A DNA stretch of 64,000 nucleotides from the NCBI GenBank assembly GCA_020161935.1, contig JAIUNI010000001.1:1550001-1614000 (forward strand), in the 5' to 3' direction. Positions 1-8,550 of this stretch are shown here, one piece after another. The position numbers and the translations under genes were made by a program. The stretch's first letter is position 1; each line of letters opens with the position of its first letter. The notes under the pieces were generated by a model that saw only the letters and a program-made list of their open reading frames with translations, had not been told where the DNA came from and ran no database searches. The stretch comes from Chloroflexota bacterium. Its GTDB lineage: Bacteria > Chloroflexota > Anaerolineae > Aggregatilineales > Phototrophicaceae.

Positions 1-889
1 GCGCACCTTCCAATGTGACGCGGACAACGGGCGATTCGAGCGACCAGATGGCTTGATCGGTGACGCGGGTGGCGACTTCTGCGCCCCAACCCCCAGCGTG
101 CGGCGCTTCCTCAACGGTCATCAGACGACCGGTTTTTTGCACCGAGGCGATGATGGTTTCAAGGTCGAGCGGCACGAGGGTACGGGGGTCGATGACCTCA
201 CACGAGATACCTTCTTTGGCGAGTTCCTCGGCAGCATTGACGGCGACCGCGACCATGCGTTGGGTAGCGACGATGGTAACATCACTCCCTGCGCGGACGA
301 CGTTAGCCACACCGAATGGGATAATGTGTTCATCATCCGGCACTTCGCCCTTCTCGGCGTACTGGACTTTATGTTCGAGGAACACGACCGGATTGTCGTC
401 ACGAATGGCGGTTTTGAGCAAGCCGAGCACATCCGCTGGATTGGAGGGTACGACGACTTTGAGGCCGGGGGCGTGCATGAACCATGTTTCGACACACTGC
501 GAATGCTGCGAGGCGAACCCCGCACCACCACCCTGCGCGGCACGGATGACGAGCGGCACCTTGAGCTGACCGCCGGACATATAGCGGAACTTGGCGGCCT
601 GATTGATGATCTGGTCGAGGGTGACAGCGGCGAAATCGGCAAACATCAGCTCGACGACCGGACGCAAGCCCGTGACAGCCGCGCCGATGCCCGCGCCGAT
701 GATGGCGTTTTCGGAGATGGGGGTATCGCGCACACGGACACCGCCGTACTTCTCGAACAAGCCGGGGGTGACTTTGAACACGCCGCCAGCCGCGCCGACA
801 TCCTCACCAAAAAAGATCACATTTTCATCACGCGCCATCTCTTCATCAAGGGCGCGTTTTACTGCTTCGCGGTAGGTCATGACTGCCAT
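1..889 (-). CDS. 2-oxoacid (pyruvate/acetoin) dehydrogenase E1 beta subunit, C-terminus cut by window edge
   Basis: Beta subunit of the thiamine-diphosphate E1 component, which decarboxylates a 2-oxo acid and passes the acyl group to E2. I translated this frame by hand: it is open from an ATG at 889 to the window edge (296 codons; the family is about 325). Visible family blocks are MTYREAVKRALDEEM at the start, FFGEDVG, an ENAIIGAGIGAA stretch, RAAQGGG and VEEAPHAGGWG near the cut end. The ATG lies one base after the TAA of the alpha subunit, so the two are translationally coupled; an in-frame ATG at 880 is the alternative. Family membership is certain. The substrate (pyruvate, acetoin, branched-chain acid) cannot be told from sequence alone. 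Confidence 0.93.
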   Translation of the reverse strand, partial: MAVMTYREAVKRALDEEMARDENVIFFGEDVGAAGGVFKVTPGLFEKYGGVRVRDTPISENAIIGAGIGAAVTGLRPVVELMFADFAAVTLDQIINQAAKFRYMSGGQLKVPLVIRAAQGGGAGFASQHSQCVETWFMHAPGLKVVVPSNPADVLGLLKTAIRDDNPVVFLEHKVQYAEKGEVPDDEHIIPFGVANVVRAGSDVTIVATQRMVAVAVNAAEELAKEGISCEVIDPRTLVPLDLETIIASVQKTGRLMTVEEAPHAGGWGAEVATRVTDQAIWSLESPVVRVTLEGA

Positions 890-890
890 A

Positions 891-1865
891 TTAATTCACC
901 CAAATATCTTCATAGACCGCTTCGAGCGGCGGATAGGGTTGTTCGAGCGCCCATGTGGTCGCCTCTTGGACGGCTTCCTGAGCGGTGGTGTGCATCTGCT
1001 GAAGCTGCGAGTCGGTTAGCTGACCGTCGGCCTTCATGCGGTCGGCAAGGATGTTGATGGGGTCACGCGCCAACCACTGCTCAAGTTCGCCAGCCGGACG
1101 GTAAGGGGCGGTATCGGTGCGGGAGTGACCTTTGTAGCGGTAAGTCTTGGCTTCGATGAGGGTTGGTCCCTGCCCTGCGCGGGCGCGGTCAACCGCTTCT
1201 TGAATGGTGGCCTTCACAGCTTCGGGGTCTTGCCCATCGACGATGATGCCGGGGATACCATAAGCGGCAGCACGGTCGGCGACGTTATCAACGGGTGCGG
1301 TGCTGGCATATGAGCTGTATTCGCCATATAGGTTGTTCTCGCACAAGAACACGGCGGGCAGCTTCCAGACGGCGGCGAGGTTAACCGCTTCGTGCCACGC
1401 GCCGATGTTGGGCGTACCATCACCGAAGATGGAGATGCTGACCGCGCCGGTACCCTTAATCTGGGCAGTGAGCGCCGCGCCGTTGGTAACGGGCAACCCC
1501 GCGCCGACGATGGCGAAGGTGCCGATGAGACCGATGTCCATATTGGTGAGGTGCATGGAACCGCCTTTGCCTTTGCAGCAGCCGGCTTCCTTGCCCATCA
1601 TTTCAGCCATCATACTGCGGAGCGACATGCCGAGCGCGAGAGCGTGACCGTGACCACGATAGGTGCAGGTGACCGTATCGCCGCGCGGGGCATCGATGAC
1701 TGCCGCCATACCGACGGACACGCCTTCCTGCCCGATACAGAGATGGGTGGTGCCACGAATGACATTTTCGAGAAAGAGTTCTTGGATGCGTTCTTCACAG
1801 TAGCGAATTTCGAGCATTCGCGTGAGCATGTGGAGGCGCAGTTCCGGTGAAAGAGGATTAGCCAC
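891..1865 (-). CDS. 2-oxoacid (pyruvate/acetoin) dehydrogenase E1 alpha subunit
   Basis: Alpha subunit of the heterotetrameric E1 enzyme, 324 aa, normal for the PdhA/AcoA family. The thiamine-diphosphate motif is complete: GDG at residues 148-150, 26 residues, then NN at 177-178. The phosphorylation-loop region YRYKGHSRTDTAPYR is present near residue 245. The start is a GTG at 1865, preceded by AAAGGA seven bases upstream. It follows the E2 gene after a 192-bp gap filled by repeats, so E2 and E1 may not be expressed equally. No E3 (dihydrolipoamide dehydrogenase) gene is in the window. An acetoin-dehydrogenase or pyruvate-dehydrogenase role is equally possible. Confidence 0.93.
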   Translation of the reverse strand: MANPLSPELRLHMLTRMLEIRYCEERIQELFLENVIRGTTHLCIGQEGVSVGMAAVIDAPRGDTVTCTYRGHGHALALGMSLRSMMAEMMGKEAGCCKGKGGSMHLTNMDIGLIGTFAIVGAGLPVTNGAALTAQIKGTGAVSISIFGDGTPNIGAWHEAVNLAAVWKLPAVFLCENNLYGEYSSYASTAPVDNVADRAAAYGIPGIIVDGQDPEAVKATIQEAVDRARAGQGPTLIEAKTYRYKGHSRTDTAPYRPAGELEQWLARDPINILADRMKADGQLTDSQLQQMHTTAQEAVQEATTWALEQPYPPLEAVYEDIWVN

Positions 1866-2057
1866 AATGTTATCCTTTACTCAGCAATTCATTCAACCTC
1901 ACCCCTACCCCACGTTGGCACCTTCGCAGGCTCAGTTCGCCAACAGCCATAAGTGGCGAGGGGAGAAAGGCGATTCCAATTCCTAACCCCCACCCTTACC
2001 CTCCCCCGCAAGCAAGGGAGGAAAGCATACAGCGTGTGAGGGCATTACATTTGCTAC
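1866..2057. repeat. Intergenic C-rich/G-rich inverted repeats between E2 and E1 genes
   Basis: The gap carries two members of a dispersed intergenic family. One is a C-rich arm around 1900-1911 answered by a G-rich arm near 1957-1964, enclosing a hairpin (GTTGGC 1914-1919, 19-nt loop, GCCAAC 1939-1944). The other is CCCTCCC near 1999-2006 answered by GGGAGG near 2016-2022. Related elements lie near 20030, 59230 and 59680. No coding frame is supported. The hairpins could fold in the operon transcript between E2 and E1-alpha. Confidence 0.6.
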
Positions 2058-3434
2058 TTAACCCGCGAATGCCTGCAACTGTTGGTCAAAGGCTTCGAGG
2101 AAGCGAGCCGCCAACATGCCATCAATGATGCGGTGATCGGCTGAAAGCGTCAGGTGAGCCGTGGTGCGAATATGTAGGCCGCCGTTGACGACCATCGGGC
2201 GCGGCTTGGCTGTGCCGACAGCGAGGATGCCGACCTGCGGCGGGTTGATGATGGCGGTGAAGCGATCCACCTGCTTGACGACACCGAGGTTACTGACAGT
2301 GAACGTACCGCCGCTGAGTTCATCCGGCTTGAGCTTGTTGGCACGGGTGCGCTCGATGAGGTCACGCACATGCCCCGCGAGACCGGAGAGCGAGAAGTCG
2401 TCGGCGTTACGCAGCACGGGAGTCATCAGGCCGTTGGGGAGCGCCACCGCCAGCGCGAGATGCACATGGTCGTATTGGAATAGATGCCCGTTCTCGAAGG
2501 TGGCGTTCAGTTCCGGCAGCGCAAGCAAGGTTTGGGTCGTCAGGTAGAGGATGAGCGTGTTGAGGCCAATCCCCTTGGGCAGTGTGGCAGCCGCATCGGT
2601 AAAGTCTAATTCGCCGGTGGTGTAGAAGTGCGGCGACTCCTGTGCGCTCTGGCTGAGGCGGCGAGCGATGGTCTGGCGCATGTTGCTGATGGGGATTTCG
2701 CGGCGGCCTTCCTGCGAGGGCGCAGCGGGTGTAACCGTGCGTTCCGTAGGGAGTGAGGCAGCAGCGGGTGCAGACGCAAGGGCGGCAGGCGGCGCGGCGA
2801 TGACAAACGGCGGTTCGCTGAGGTGGGCTTCCACGTCCTCGCGGCGAATACGGCCTTCTTTACCCGTCCCTTTGATGGTGGTGAGGTCGATGTGGTTATC
2901 CCGCGCCAGCTTGCGGACGGCAGGCGCAGTTAACACCTTACCGTTGGAGTGTGCCGCCGGTTTCGCGCCGTCGATCACCGCCTGTATATCCTCGCGGGTG
3001 ATACGCCCATCAGCACTGCGCGACTGGACGCTGTTGAGGTCGATGCCATGCTCGCGGGCGAGGCGCTGGGCGACCGGCGAGATGCGCTGACCACGGTCGG
3101 CATCATCACTAACAGCGGCTGAGGCGGGTTGACCTTGATAGGCTACATTATCAATCTCGGACATGGAGGGCGGTTCGGCAGCAGGAGCGGCTTCACCCGT
3201 GCGGATACGCCCTAAGACGGTGCCGACCGCGACCATCTGGTCAGCGGGGACGAGTACCATGTCCAGCACACCGTCGGCCAATGCTTCGAGTTCGACGTTC
3301 GCCTTGTCACTTTCGATTTCGGCAACGGGTTCGCCCTTACGGACGGCATCCCCCGGCTGCTTGAGCCACGCGAGGATGCGCCCTTCCTCCATGCCGAAGC
3401 CCATATTGGGCAGAACTATTTCAGAAAAAGCCAT
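2058..3434 (-). CDS. Dihydrolipoyllysine acyltransferase E2 with two E3-binding domains
   Basis: E2 core of the 2-oxoacid dehydrogenase complex, 458 aa. Residues 1-80 are a lipoyl domain with the lipoyl-lysine in ESDKANVE (K44). Two successive peripheral-subunit-binding domains follow, about 118-154 and 168-205, both with the family layout of a PAVRKLAR-type helix and a GRIRREDV-type end. After a Pro/Ala-rich linker the catalytic acetyltransferase domain covers about 240-458, with the active-site block DHRIIDG (His about 434). Most bacterial E2 proteins have one E3-binding domain; the doubled module is unusual. The start has AGGAACGCT directly before ATG. Confidence 0.93.
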   Translation of the reverse strand: MAFSEIVLPNMGFGMEEGRILAWLKQPGDAVRKGEPVAEIESDKANVELEALADGVLDMVLVPADQMVAVGTVLGRIRTGEAAPAAEPPSMSEIDNVAYQGQPASAAVSDDADRGQRISPVAQRLAREHGIDLNSVQSRSADGRITREDIQAVIDGAKPAAHSNGKVLTAPAVRKLARDNHIDLTTIKGTGKEGRIRREDVEAHLSEPPFVIAAPPAALASAPAAASLPTERTVTPAAPSQEGRREIPISNMRQTIARRLSQSAQESPHFYTTGELDFTDAAATLPKGIGLNTLILYLTTQTLLALPELNATFENGHLFQYDHVHLALAVALPNGLMTPVLRNADDFSLSGLAGHVRDLIERTRANKLKPDELSGGTFTVSNLGVVKQVDRFTAIINPPQVGILAVGTAKPRPMVVNGGLHIRTTAHLTLSADHRIIDGMLAARFLEAFDQQLQAFAG

Positions 3435-3475
3435 AGCGTTCCTGTATAAATACTCGTTTACTGTCGTTGAGGCCG

Positions 3476-4276
3476 TTACTGGGTGGCGGTGATGCCGCCA
3501 TCCAAGTACAGTGTCTGCCCCGTAATAAAATCTGACGCGGAGGACACAAAGAAAAGTATAGCTTGCATCACGTCATCCGGCTCGGCAATGCGGCCCAATG
3601 GTATACGGGCGGTCAGTGCGTTATAAAACTCGGGGTCAGCCAGCATCGCTGCGACCTGCTCGGTGCGAACGAAGGTCGGCGCGACCACATTCACATTGAT
3701 GTTGTCCGGGGCTAACTCGGCGGCAAGCTGCTTGCACATAATCCCTAGGCCACCCTTAGCGGCGACATAAGCCGCATAACCGCGACCGCGCAACCCCAAC
3801 TGCGTGCGAACCGAGCCGAGGTGTACCTGCTTACCACCTTTGCCCTTCGCGATCTGATACTTGGCCGCCGCTTGGGCGAGGAAAAAGGCTGACTTGAGGT
3901 TGGCGGTATAAACGTAATCAAAGTTTTCTTCGGTTACATCCAATAGTTTTTCTTCGCGGTTTAAGCCGACGCAGTTCACCAGAATATCGATGCTGCCCAA
4001 CTGCGAGGCAGTTTCATCGACCATGCGGCGGATGTCTTTGTTCTTGTTGGCATCAAAAGGCGCGGCGTAGGCATCATAACCTTCGCTTTTGAGCGTCGCT
4101 GCCAAATCTTCGGCACGTTGTTCATTGCGTCCGGCCACGACAACCGTCGCGCCGACAGCAGCCAAACCCCGGCAAGCCGCCTCGCCGATGCCACCGTAGC
4201 CACCGGTTATGAGCGCGACCTTGCCATCCAAGCGGAACAACTTGGCTAGCAGGTCGGCAGTTTTTACTTCAGCCAT
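3476..4276 (-). CDS. Short-chain dehydrogenase/reductase (SDR), gluconate-dehydrogenase-like
   Basis: Cytoplasmic NAD(P)-dependent oxidoreductase of the classical SDR family, 266 aa. The cofactor motif TGGYGGIG sits at residues 24-31, the NNAG-equivalent reads VNCVG, and the catalytic Tyr and Lys are in YAAYVAAKGG. The C-terminus GQTLYLDGGITATQ is typical of sugar or polyol dehydrogenases such as 2-deoxygluconate or gluconate 5-dehydrogenase. AGGAGGATTC precedes the ATG. It lies 41 bp upstream of E2 and 9 bp downstream of the luciferase-like gene, so it belongs to the same run. The substrate is unknown. Confidence 0.88.
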   Translation of the reverse strand: MAEVKTADLLAKLFRLDGKVALITGGYGGIGEAACRGLAAVGATVVVAGRNEQRAEDLAATLKSEGYDAYAAPFDANKNKDIRRMVDETASQLGSIDILVNCVGLNREEKLLDVTEENFDYVYTANLKSAFFLAQAAAKYQIAKGKGGKQVHLGSVRTQLGLRGRGYAAYVAAKGGLGIMCKQLAAELAPDNINVNVVAPTFVRTEQVAAMLADPEFYNALTARIPLGRIAEPDDVMQAILFFVSSASDFITGQTLYLDGGITATQ

Positions 4277-4285
4277 GAATCCTCC

Positions 4286-5341
4286 TTATGAGCGATTTGT
4301 CTTGAATGTAGGTGCGACTTGTTCAGCAAACAACTGCATTCCTTCAATATCGGGGGCATCCATGAACCACAACATAAAATGGGTTATGCCAATAGCGATA
4401 TAATTTTGTAACTGCGCGGCAACTTCCTCCGGCGTGCCTACTAAATTATTTTCCGTCAGATAGCGCGGGTATTCATCACTGTCGCCGTTCACAAAGGCGA
4501 TGAAGTCGGCATCATTGGGGGTCTCGCCACCAGCGGGGGTTAAGGCTAAGATCGACTTCAACTTCTCGCGAATGGCTTCACGGGTCGGCGCGATTAAAAT
4601 CTGCACTTCGTAGCTGATTTCCAGTTCGTCAAAGGAACGGTTCACCTTTTCACAAACGGCACGGAGCGAGGCCAAGCGTTGATTCATGGTCGTCAAGCCG
4701 ACCGGAACGCTGTTCCAGCCCTGCCCCCAACGCGCGACAGCATCAAAGGTAATCGGATGCGCTTCGCCAAACCAGATGGGCGGGTGCGGCTGTTGGGCAG
4801 GAGGCGGTGTACAAACCGCTTCTTTGACGCTGTGATATTTACCGTTGAAGGTCAGCGGATTTTCCGGCGTGGCTTCCCACAACTTGAGCGTCAGATCCAA
4901 GCCTTCGAGGAAGTTTTCCATGCGTTCTTCGACATTTTCAGGGTAATTCAGCCCATAGGCTTGATGCTCGCTAATGCGCGTGCCTGTATCCGCAAAGTAG
5001 ATGAAGCGCCCACCGGAAATCTGGTCGAGTGTGGCGATCATCTTGGCGGCCACCGAAGGGAAGCGGAAGTAATGCCCCTGATGGATGATGCCGAGTTTGG
5101 CGCGGCTGGTGCAGCCCGCAATCGCCGAAAGGGTCGTCCAGCCTTCCATGATGGCCTGATCTTTGCCGAGCATCAGGTGGTCGGCAACCCAGATCGAATC
5201 GTAACCGAGTTCGTCGGCGGCCTTCCCGGTTTCGATGGCCTGCTTGACATCCAGTTCAGGGAAGTTCGGTGTGCGGAACAAGCCACCACCGGGCATCGAG
5301 AAAATCGGGACACAGTAACCGAATTGAATGGGATGTGCCAT
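4286..5341 (-). CDS. LLM-class flavin-dependent (luciferase-like) oxidoreductase
   Basis: TIM-barrel oxidoreductase of the bacterial luciferase family, using FMN or F420, 351 aa. Family signatures are GYDSIWVADHL near residue 50, a LDQISGGRFIYFADTGTR block, and PPIWFGEAHPITFDAVARWGQGW in the middle. The frame is open upstream to 5443, but that part overlaps the preceding gene; the ATG at 5341, two bases after that gene's stop, is the natural start. No flavin reductase is adjacent, so whether it is a two-component monooxygenase or an F420-type dehydrogenase is open. A monooxygenase step in a sugar operon recalls sulfosugar pathways, but nothing else in the operon supports that. Confidence 0.87.
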   Translation of the reverse strand: MAHPIQFGYCVPIFSMPGGGLFRTPNFPELDVKQAIETGKAADELGYDSIWVADHLMLGKDQAIMEGWTTLSAIAGCTSRAKLGIIHQGHYFRFPSVAAKMIATLDQISGGRFIYFADTGTRISEHQAYGLNYPENVEERMENFLEGLDLTLKLWEATPENPLTFNGKYHSVKEAVCTPPPAQQPHPPIWFGEAHPITFDAVARWGQGWNSVPVGLTTMNQRLASLRAVCEKVNRSFDELEISYEVQILIAPTREAIREKLKSILALTPAGGETPNDADFIAFVNGDSDEYPRYLTENNLVGTPEEVAAQLQNYIAIGITHFMLWFMDAPDIEGMQLFAEQVAPTFKTNRS

Positions 5342-5343
5342 GC

Positions 5344-6414
5344 TTACCTGACCTCGTATTTCAGCGGTTCGCCGCGCAAGTGACGGTAGACATTCATCCA
5401 GATGTTGAGCGAGTCGCGGACGTGAGTCCAATGCCCCTGCCACGCCGAGTGTGAAGTCAGGATAACGTTGTAGCTGGGGTCTTCGTTGAGTTCATGCAGG
5501 ACATCCTTCACCGGCACGGGTTCTTCGTACATCACGTCCAAGCCCGCACCACCGAGGCGGCGGTTCTTGAGGGCATCGACCAGCGCATCCTGCTCGACCA
5601 ATTTACCCCGCGCGGTGTTGATGAAAAACGCATCGGACTTCATCAGGCCAATTTCACGCGCACCGATGATTTTCTCGGTCGAGGGCATGATCGGGATGTG
5701 GACGCTGAGGACATCCGACTGCTTGAACAGTTCGTCCCACTCGACATATTGAACGTGGTATTTTTCTTCAAGTTCGGGCGGGAAGCGCACTTTATCCCAA
5801 TAGATACACTTCATCTCGAAGGCGTGGGCGTACTTCGCCATCGGGCGGGCGATTTCACCAAAGCCGAGCAAGCCGAGTGTAAAGTCCTGCACGATGCGGA
5901 CGTTGGGAATGGTCGCGCCCCAACCGCGTTCAACGTACAGTCGTTCCTTCATCTGGCGTTCTTGCTCGCGCATCTGCTTATACAGGTTGAGCAGCAGCGT
6001 CCACGCATGTTCGGCAACGGCGATGTAGTTAATCAGTGGGGTAACGCAAACAGGGATACCCATCTCACGCGCGGTTTCCATCGGCAGGCCGCGAGAGTCC
6101 TCGCCCATGTGCTGAAGCAGCTTGATCCGCTTGCCCTTGCGTAGGGTTTCGGCTGGCAAGCGCTGCTTGTGAACCACGAGGTAATCCACTTCCTCGATGA
6201 TGGCTTCGAGTTCTTCCAATGTGCTGACCTTCGTCAGTTTGGTGTCGTAGTCAGCGAACAGTTCTTCAAACAGCGGCGCGTCTTTCGCCCATTCGACACG
6301 CGCAGGATCGTTCGGCGGTAAACGTTTTTCAAGCTCGTGGGCATACTCCCTGCGGAACTGCACACCGAGCAGCACATAATTATATTCTTCCCAAACAACA
6401 ATATTCGTTGTCAT
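5344..6414 (-). CDS. D-2-hydroxyacid dehydrogenase (NAD-binding, formate/phosphoglycerate dehydrogenase family)
   Basis: NAD-dependent D-isomer-specific 2-hydroxyacid dehydrogenase, 356 aa. The Rossmann motif reads GLLGFGEIARPMAKYA. The substrate-binding arginine is in NTARGKLVEQDAL, the catalytic glutamate in DVMYEEPV, and a His in LTSHSAWQGHW marks the end of the cofactor domain. I place the start at the ATG at 6414, which overlaps the TGA of the upstream gene as ATGA; a longer frame reaches 6432. The C-terminal histidine context differs from the usual HxGxxT, so the exact substrate class is uncertain. Confidence 0.85.
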   Translation of the reverse strand: MTTNIVVWEEYNYVLLGVQFRREYAHELEKRLPPNDPARVEWAKDAPLFEELFADYDTKLTKVSTLEELEAIIEEVDYLVVHKQRLPAETLRKGKRIKLLQHMGEDSRGLPMETAREMGIPVCVTPLINYIAVAEHAWTLLLNLYKQMREQERQMKERLYVERGWGATIPNVRIVQDFTLGLLGFGEIARPMAKYAHAFEMKCIYWDKVRFPPELEEKYHVQYVEWDELFKQSDVLSVHIPIMPSTEKIIGAREIGLMKSDAFFINTARGKLVEQDALVDALKNRRLGGAGLDVMYEEPVPVKDVLHELNEDPSYNVILTSHSAWQGHWTHVRDSLNIWMNVYRHLRGEPLKYEVR

Positions 6415-7349
6415 GATCTCACCTGCGCCCATGCGCGCATAAACGTCCGCTTCCCGTTGGCGAGGATGGCCTCTGGCGTTTCTTCGCCGGGAATCGTCCG
6501 CAGTTCCATTGATAGTATCGGTGTCGAGCCGAGTCGTTCGCGGGCATTCGTCCAGAATTGAACCGCATCCAACTGCTTGAGATAATCCACCACTTCCGGC
6601 AAATCGTTCCGCCCCAAGGGGTGACCGAAACGCGGGTGGAAGTCGCCATACAGCGGCGAGTCGGGATGGTCGACCACACAGTTGCCGATGTGGGCGTGGA
6701 TGAGATGCCGTCCTGCCGTTTTCAGCGCGTGTTCGGCGGTTTCGCCGAGCAGCGGTAAGTGGCTGAGGTCGATGGTTAGGCCGAAGTTAGCACGGTCAAC
6801 CGCATCCGCCATCTTAGCCGTTTCAACCGTCGGGCCGATCAGGCGCTTCTTCTCAATCGTACGGTCAAAGTTCTCGAACGTGATGAACAACTGCCGCTTG
6901 GTGGACTTCGCGGTGGCGTAATCACAGAGTTCTTGCAAGTCTTCGACCAAGCGGGCGGTGGTCGCCTCGATCTGGTCATCAGGGACGGCCAGCGGCCCCT
7001 GCACCATCGCCATGACACTGTTAAGGTCAATCGCTTCGTCGATCAGTGCCTTGAGGCGGGTCATCGCCGCATTTCGCAGGTCGGGGTCGGCACTGCCGGG
7101 TTCGAGCTTTTCGAGCAGCACGGGCAGAATCGGCAGATAGACCACCTGCAACTGCGACTGTGCCAACAGCGCTTTGGCCTTCTGGCGGACTTCAGGATTT
7201 TTGACAGGTGCGATTTCCACCGCGCCAAAATCCGAGTCGTTGACGATGGTCGTCAGTGTTTCGACAACCGGCCCTTCACCCGTGCGGCATTCGAGATAGA
7301 TTAAGGGGTGAATGACCCCAAAATCCATCATGTGTGACCATGCAGTCAT
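6411..7349 (-). CDS. Sugar phosphate isomerase/epimerase-like TIM barrel
   Basis: Xylose-isomerase-like TIM-barrel protein (AP endonuclease family 2 fold), 312 aa. Conserved metal-site pieces are FITFENFD, GLTIDLSHLPLLGE, IHAHIGNCVVD and a late SMELRT glutamate, spaced as in metal-dependent sugar isomerases and epimerases. Start and stop both overlap neighbours in ATGA pairs, so it is co-translated with the Gfo/Idh gene upstream and the hydroxyacid dehydrogenase downstream. It is one of three barrels in this operon that share little beyond the fold, which suggests successive steps rather than redundancy. The substrate is unknown. Confidence 0.85.
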   Translation of the reverse strand: MTAWSHMMDFGVIHPLIYLECRTGEGPVVETLTTIVNDSDFGAVEIAPVKNPEVRQKAKALLAQSQLQVVYLPILPVLLEKLEPGSADPDLRNAAMTRLKALIDEAIDLNSVMAMVQGPLAVPDDQIEATTARLVEDLQELCDYATAKSTKRQLFITFENFDRTIEKKRLIGPTVETAKMADAVDRANFGLTIDLSHLPLLGETAEHALKTAGRHLIHAHIGNCVVDHPDSPLYGDFHPRFGHPLGRNDLPEVVDYLKQLDAVQFWTNARERLGSTPILSMELRTIPGEETPEAILANGKRTFMRAWAQVRS

Positions 7350-8548
7350 GCTTGCATACCCCGTAGAATTTCATCTTGATAAGGCTGTTCTTCGCCGAGT
7401 AGGATTTCTTGCAGTGTAACCATGCGGTTGAGCAGTTCCGATTCGAGTACGCCGAACACCAACGCCAGCGAGCGCAAACCCTGTTCACCGGTGACTTCCG
7501 GTTCGCGGTCGTTCAATACCGCATCAACGAAATCGGCCTGTTCGATGCCGAGCAGGTTCGCATCAATTTCCGCCCACGGCAGGTCATAGGTTGCCAAGCG
7601 GTCGCCCTTGAATAAGGCGGCGGTGACTTCATCTAAGTGGAAGTCCGGCACGAGCGCCAGCAAGTCTTCGACGGGGGTATCTTTGCCCTCGCGGCGCTGC
7701 ACCAAACGCAGCGGCTTACCGGAACGGTCGCCGGGGATGGAGAGTGAGCCGCCTGTTCCGTAGATCACGCGCGAGAACAAACCCTCGCCGCGTCCGGCGA
7801 CATTCAGCAGCCAGTTCGCCAGCGCCCCGCTTTCGAAGCGCATCACGCCCACTGAGAGGTCTTCGGCATCGACCGGATGTTTGTTGCCCTGCGCGTCGGT
7901 GCGTTCCTTATCGACAATCGAGTTCATGCCGACGACCGTATCAATCGGGCCGAGGTAGAACTCAAGGATGTCGGTATAGTGGACACCCATATCAATCACG
8001 ATACCGCCGCGATCTTTACGATGCCGCCACGGGGTAATGATGACGAATTCACCACCACCGGATGACTCCTGTGTGGCGAGAAAGGGTGTACCGATTGCGC
8101 CACTGTCGACCAACGCTTTGCCCAAGCGGTTGATCGGGTCACGGCGGTAGTTTTCGGCGACGGCGAGCTTGAGGTTGGCCTTTTTGCCCGCCTCGACCAA
8201 ACGCACACCTTCGGCGACCGTGAGCGTAATCGGCTTCTCGACCATCACATGAATACCGGCGGCGAAGGCTTTTTCCGCCACATCAACGTGCATTTCCGGC
8301 GAGGTGGTGACGATGATGCCATCCAGCTTGAGGGTGCTAATCATCGTGTCGAAGTCGGTGAACGCCTGCGGGCGCTCGCCAAGCAATTCCTCGGCATGGT
8401 CAACCATTTTTTCGAGGTTGGCGGGCATAATGTCGCAGACGGCGACCAAATCAAAATTCAGTTTCCCTGCCGCCTTTAACTGTTTCATGCCGATGACATG
8501 GCGGCGACCCATCACCCCACAACCAACCAGTCCCATTGCGAACGACAT
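7346..8548 (-). CDS. Gfo/Idh/MocA family oxidoreductase
   Basis: NAD(P)-dependent sugar or cyclitol oxidoreductase, 400 aa. The N-terminal Rossmann fold has GLVGCGVMGRRH (residues 6-17) and the family EKPITL motif, followed by AVAENYRRDP. The middle HRKDRGGIVIDMGVHYTDIL block supplies the substrate-side Asp and His. The family oxidises hydroxyls of inositols, amino sugars or aldoses. It is preceded two bases upstream by a TIM-barrel isomerase, the pairing seen in inositol-like catabolism; that analogy is inference. Confidence 0.9.
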   Translation of the reverse strand: MSFAMGLVGCGVMGRRHVIGMKQLKAAGKLNFDLVAVCDIMPANLEKMVDHAEELLGERPQAFTDFDTMISTLKLDGIIVTTSPEMHVDVAEKAFAAGIHVMVEKPITLTVAEGVRLVEAGKKANLKLAVAENYRRDPINRLGKALVDSGAIGTPFLATQESSGGGEFVIITPWRHRKDRGGIVIDMGVHYTDILEFYLGPIDTVVGMNSIVDKERTDAQGNKHPVDAEDLSVGVMRFESGALANWLLNVAGRGEGLFSRVIYGTGGSLSIPGDRSGKPLRLVQRREGKDTPVEDLLALVPDFHLDEVTAALFKGDRLATYDLPWAEIDANLLGIEQADFVDAVLNDREPEVTGEQGLRSLALVFGVLESELLNRMVTLQEILLGEEQPYQDEILRGMQA

Positions 8549-8550
8549 GG

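Noticed and set aside
53..1057. Long plus-strand open frame (334 codons) opposite the E1 genes
   Set aside because: It is the antisense of the E1-beta/E1-alpha genes, spans their junction, and has no family features; E1-beta on the other strand reads perfectly.
4286..5341. Luciferase-like gene as evidence for a sulfoquinovose monooxygenase pathway
   Set aside because: No flavin reductase, sulfoquinovosidase or sulfosugar-specific partner is recognisable nearby.
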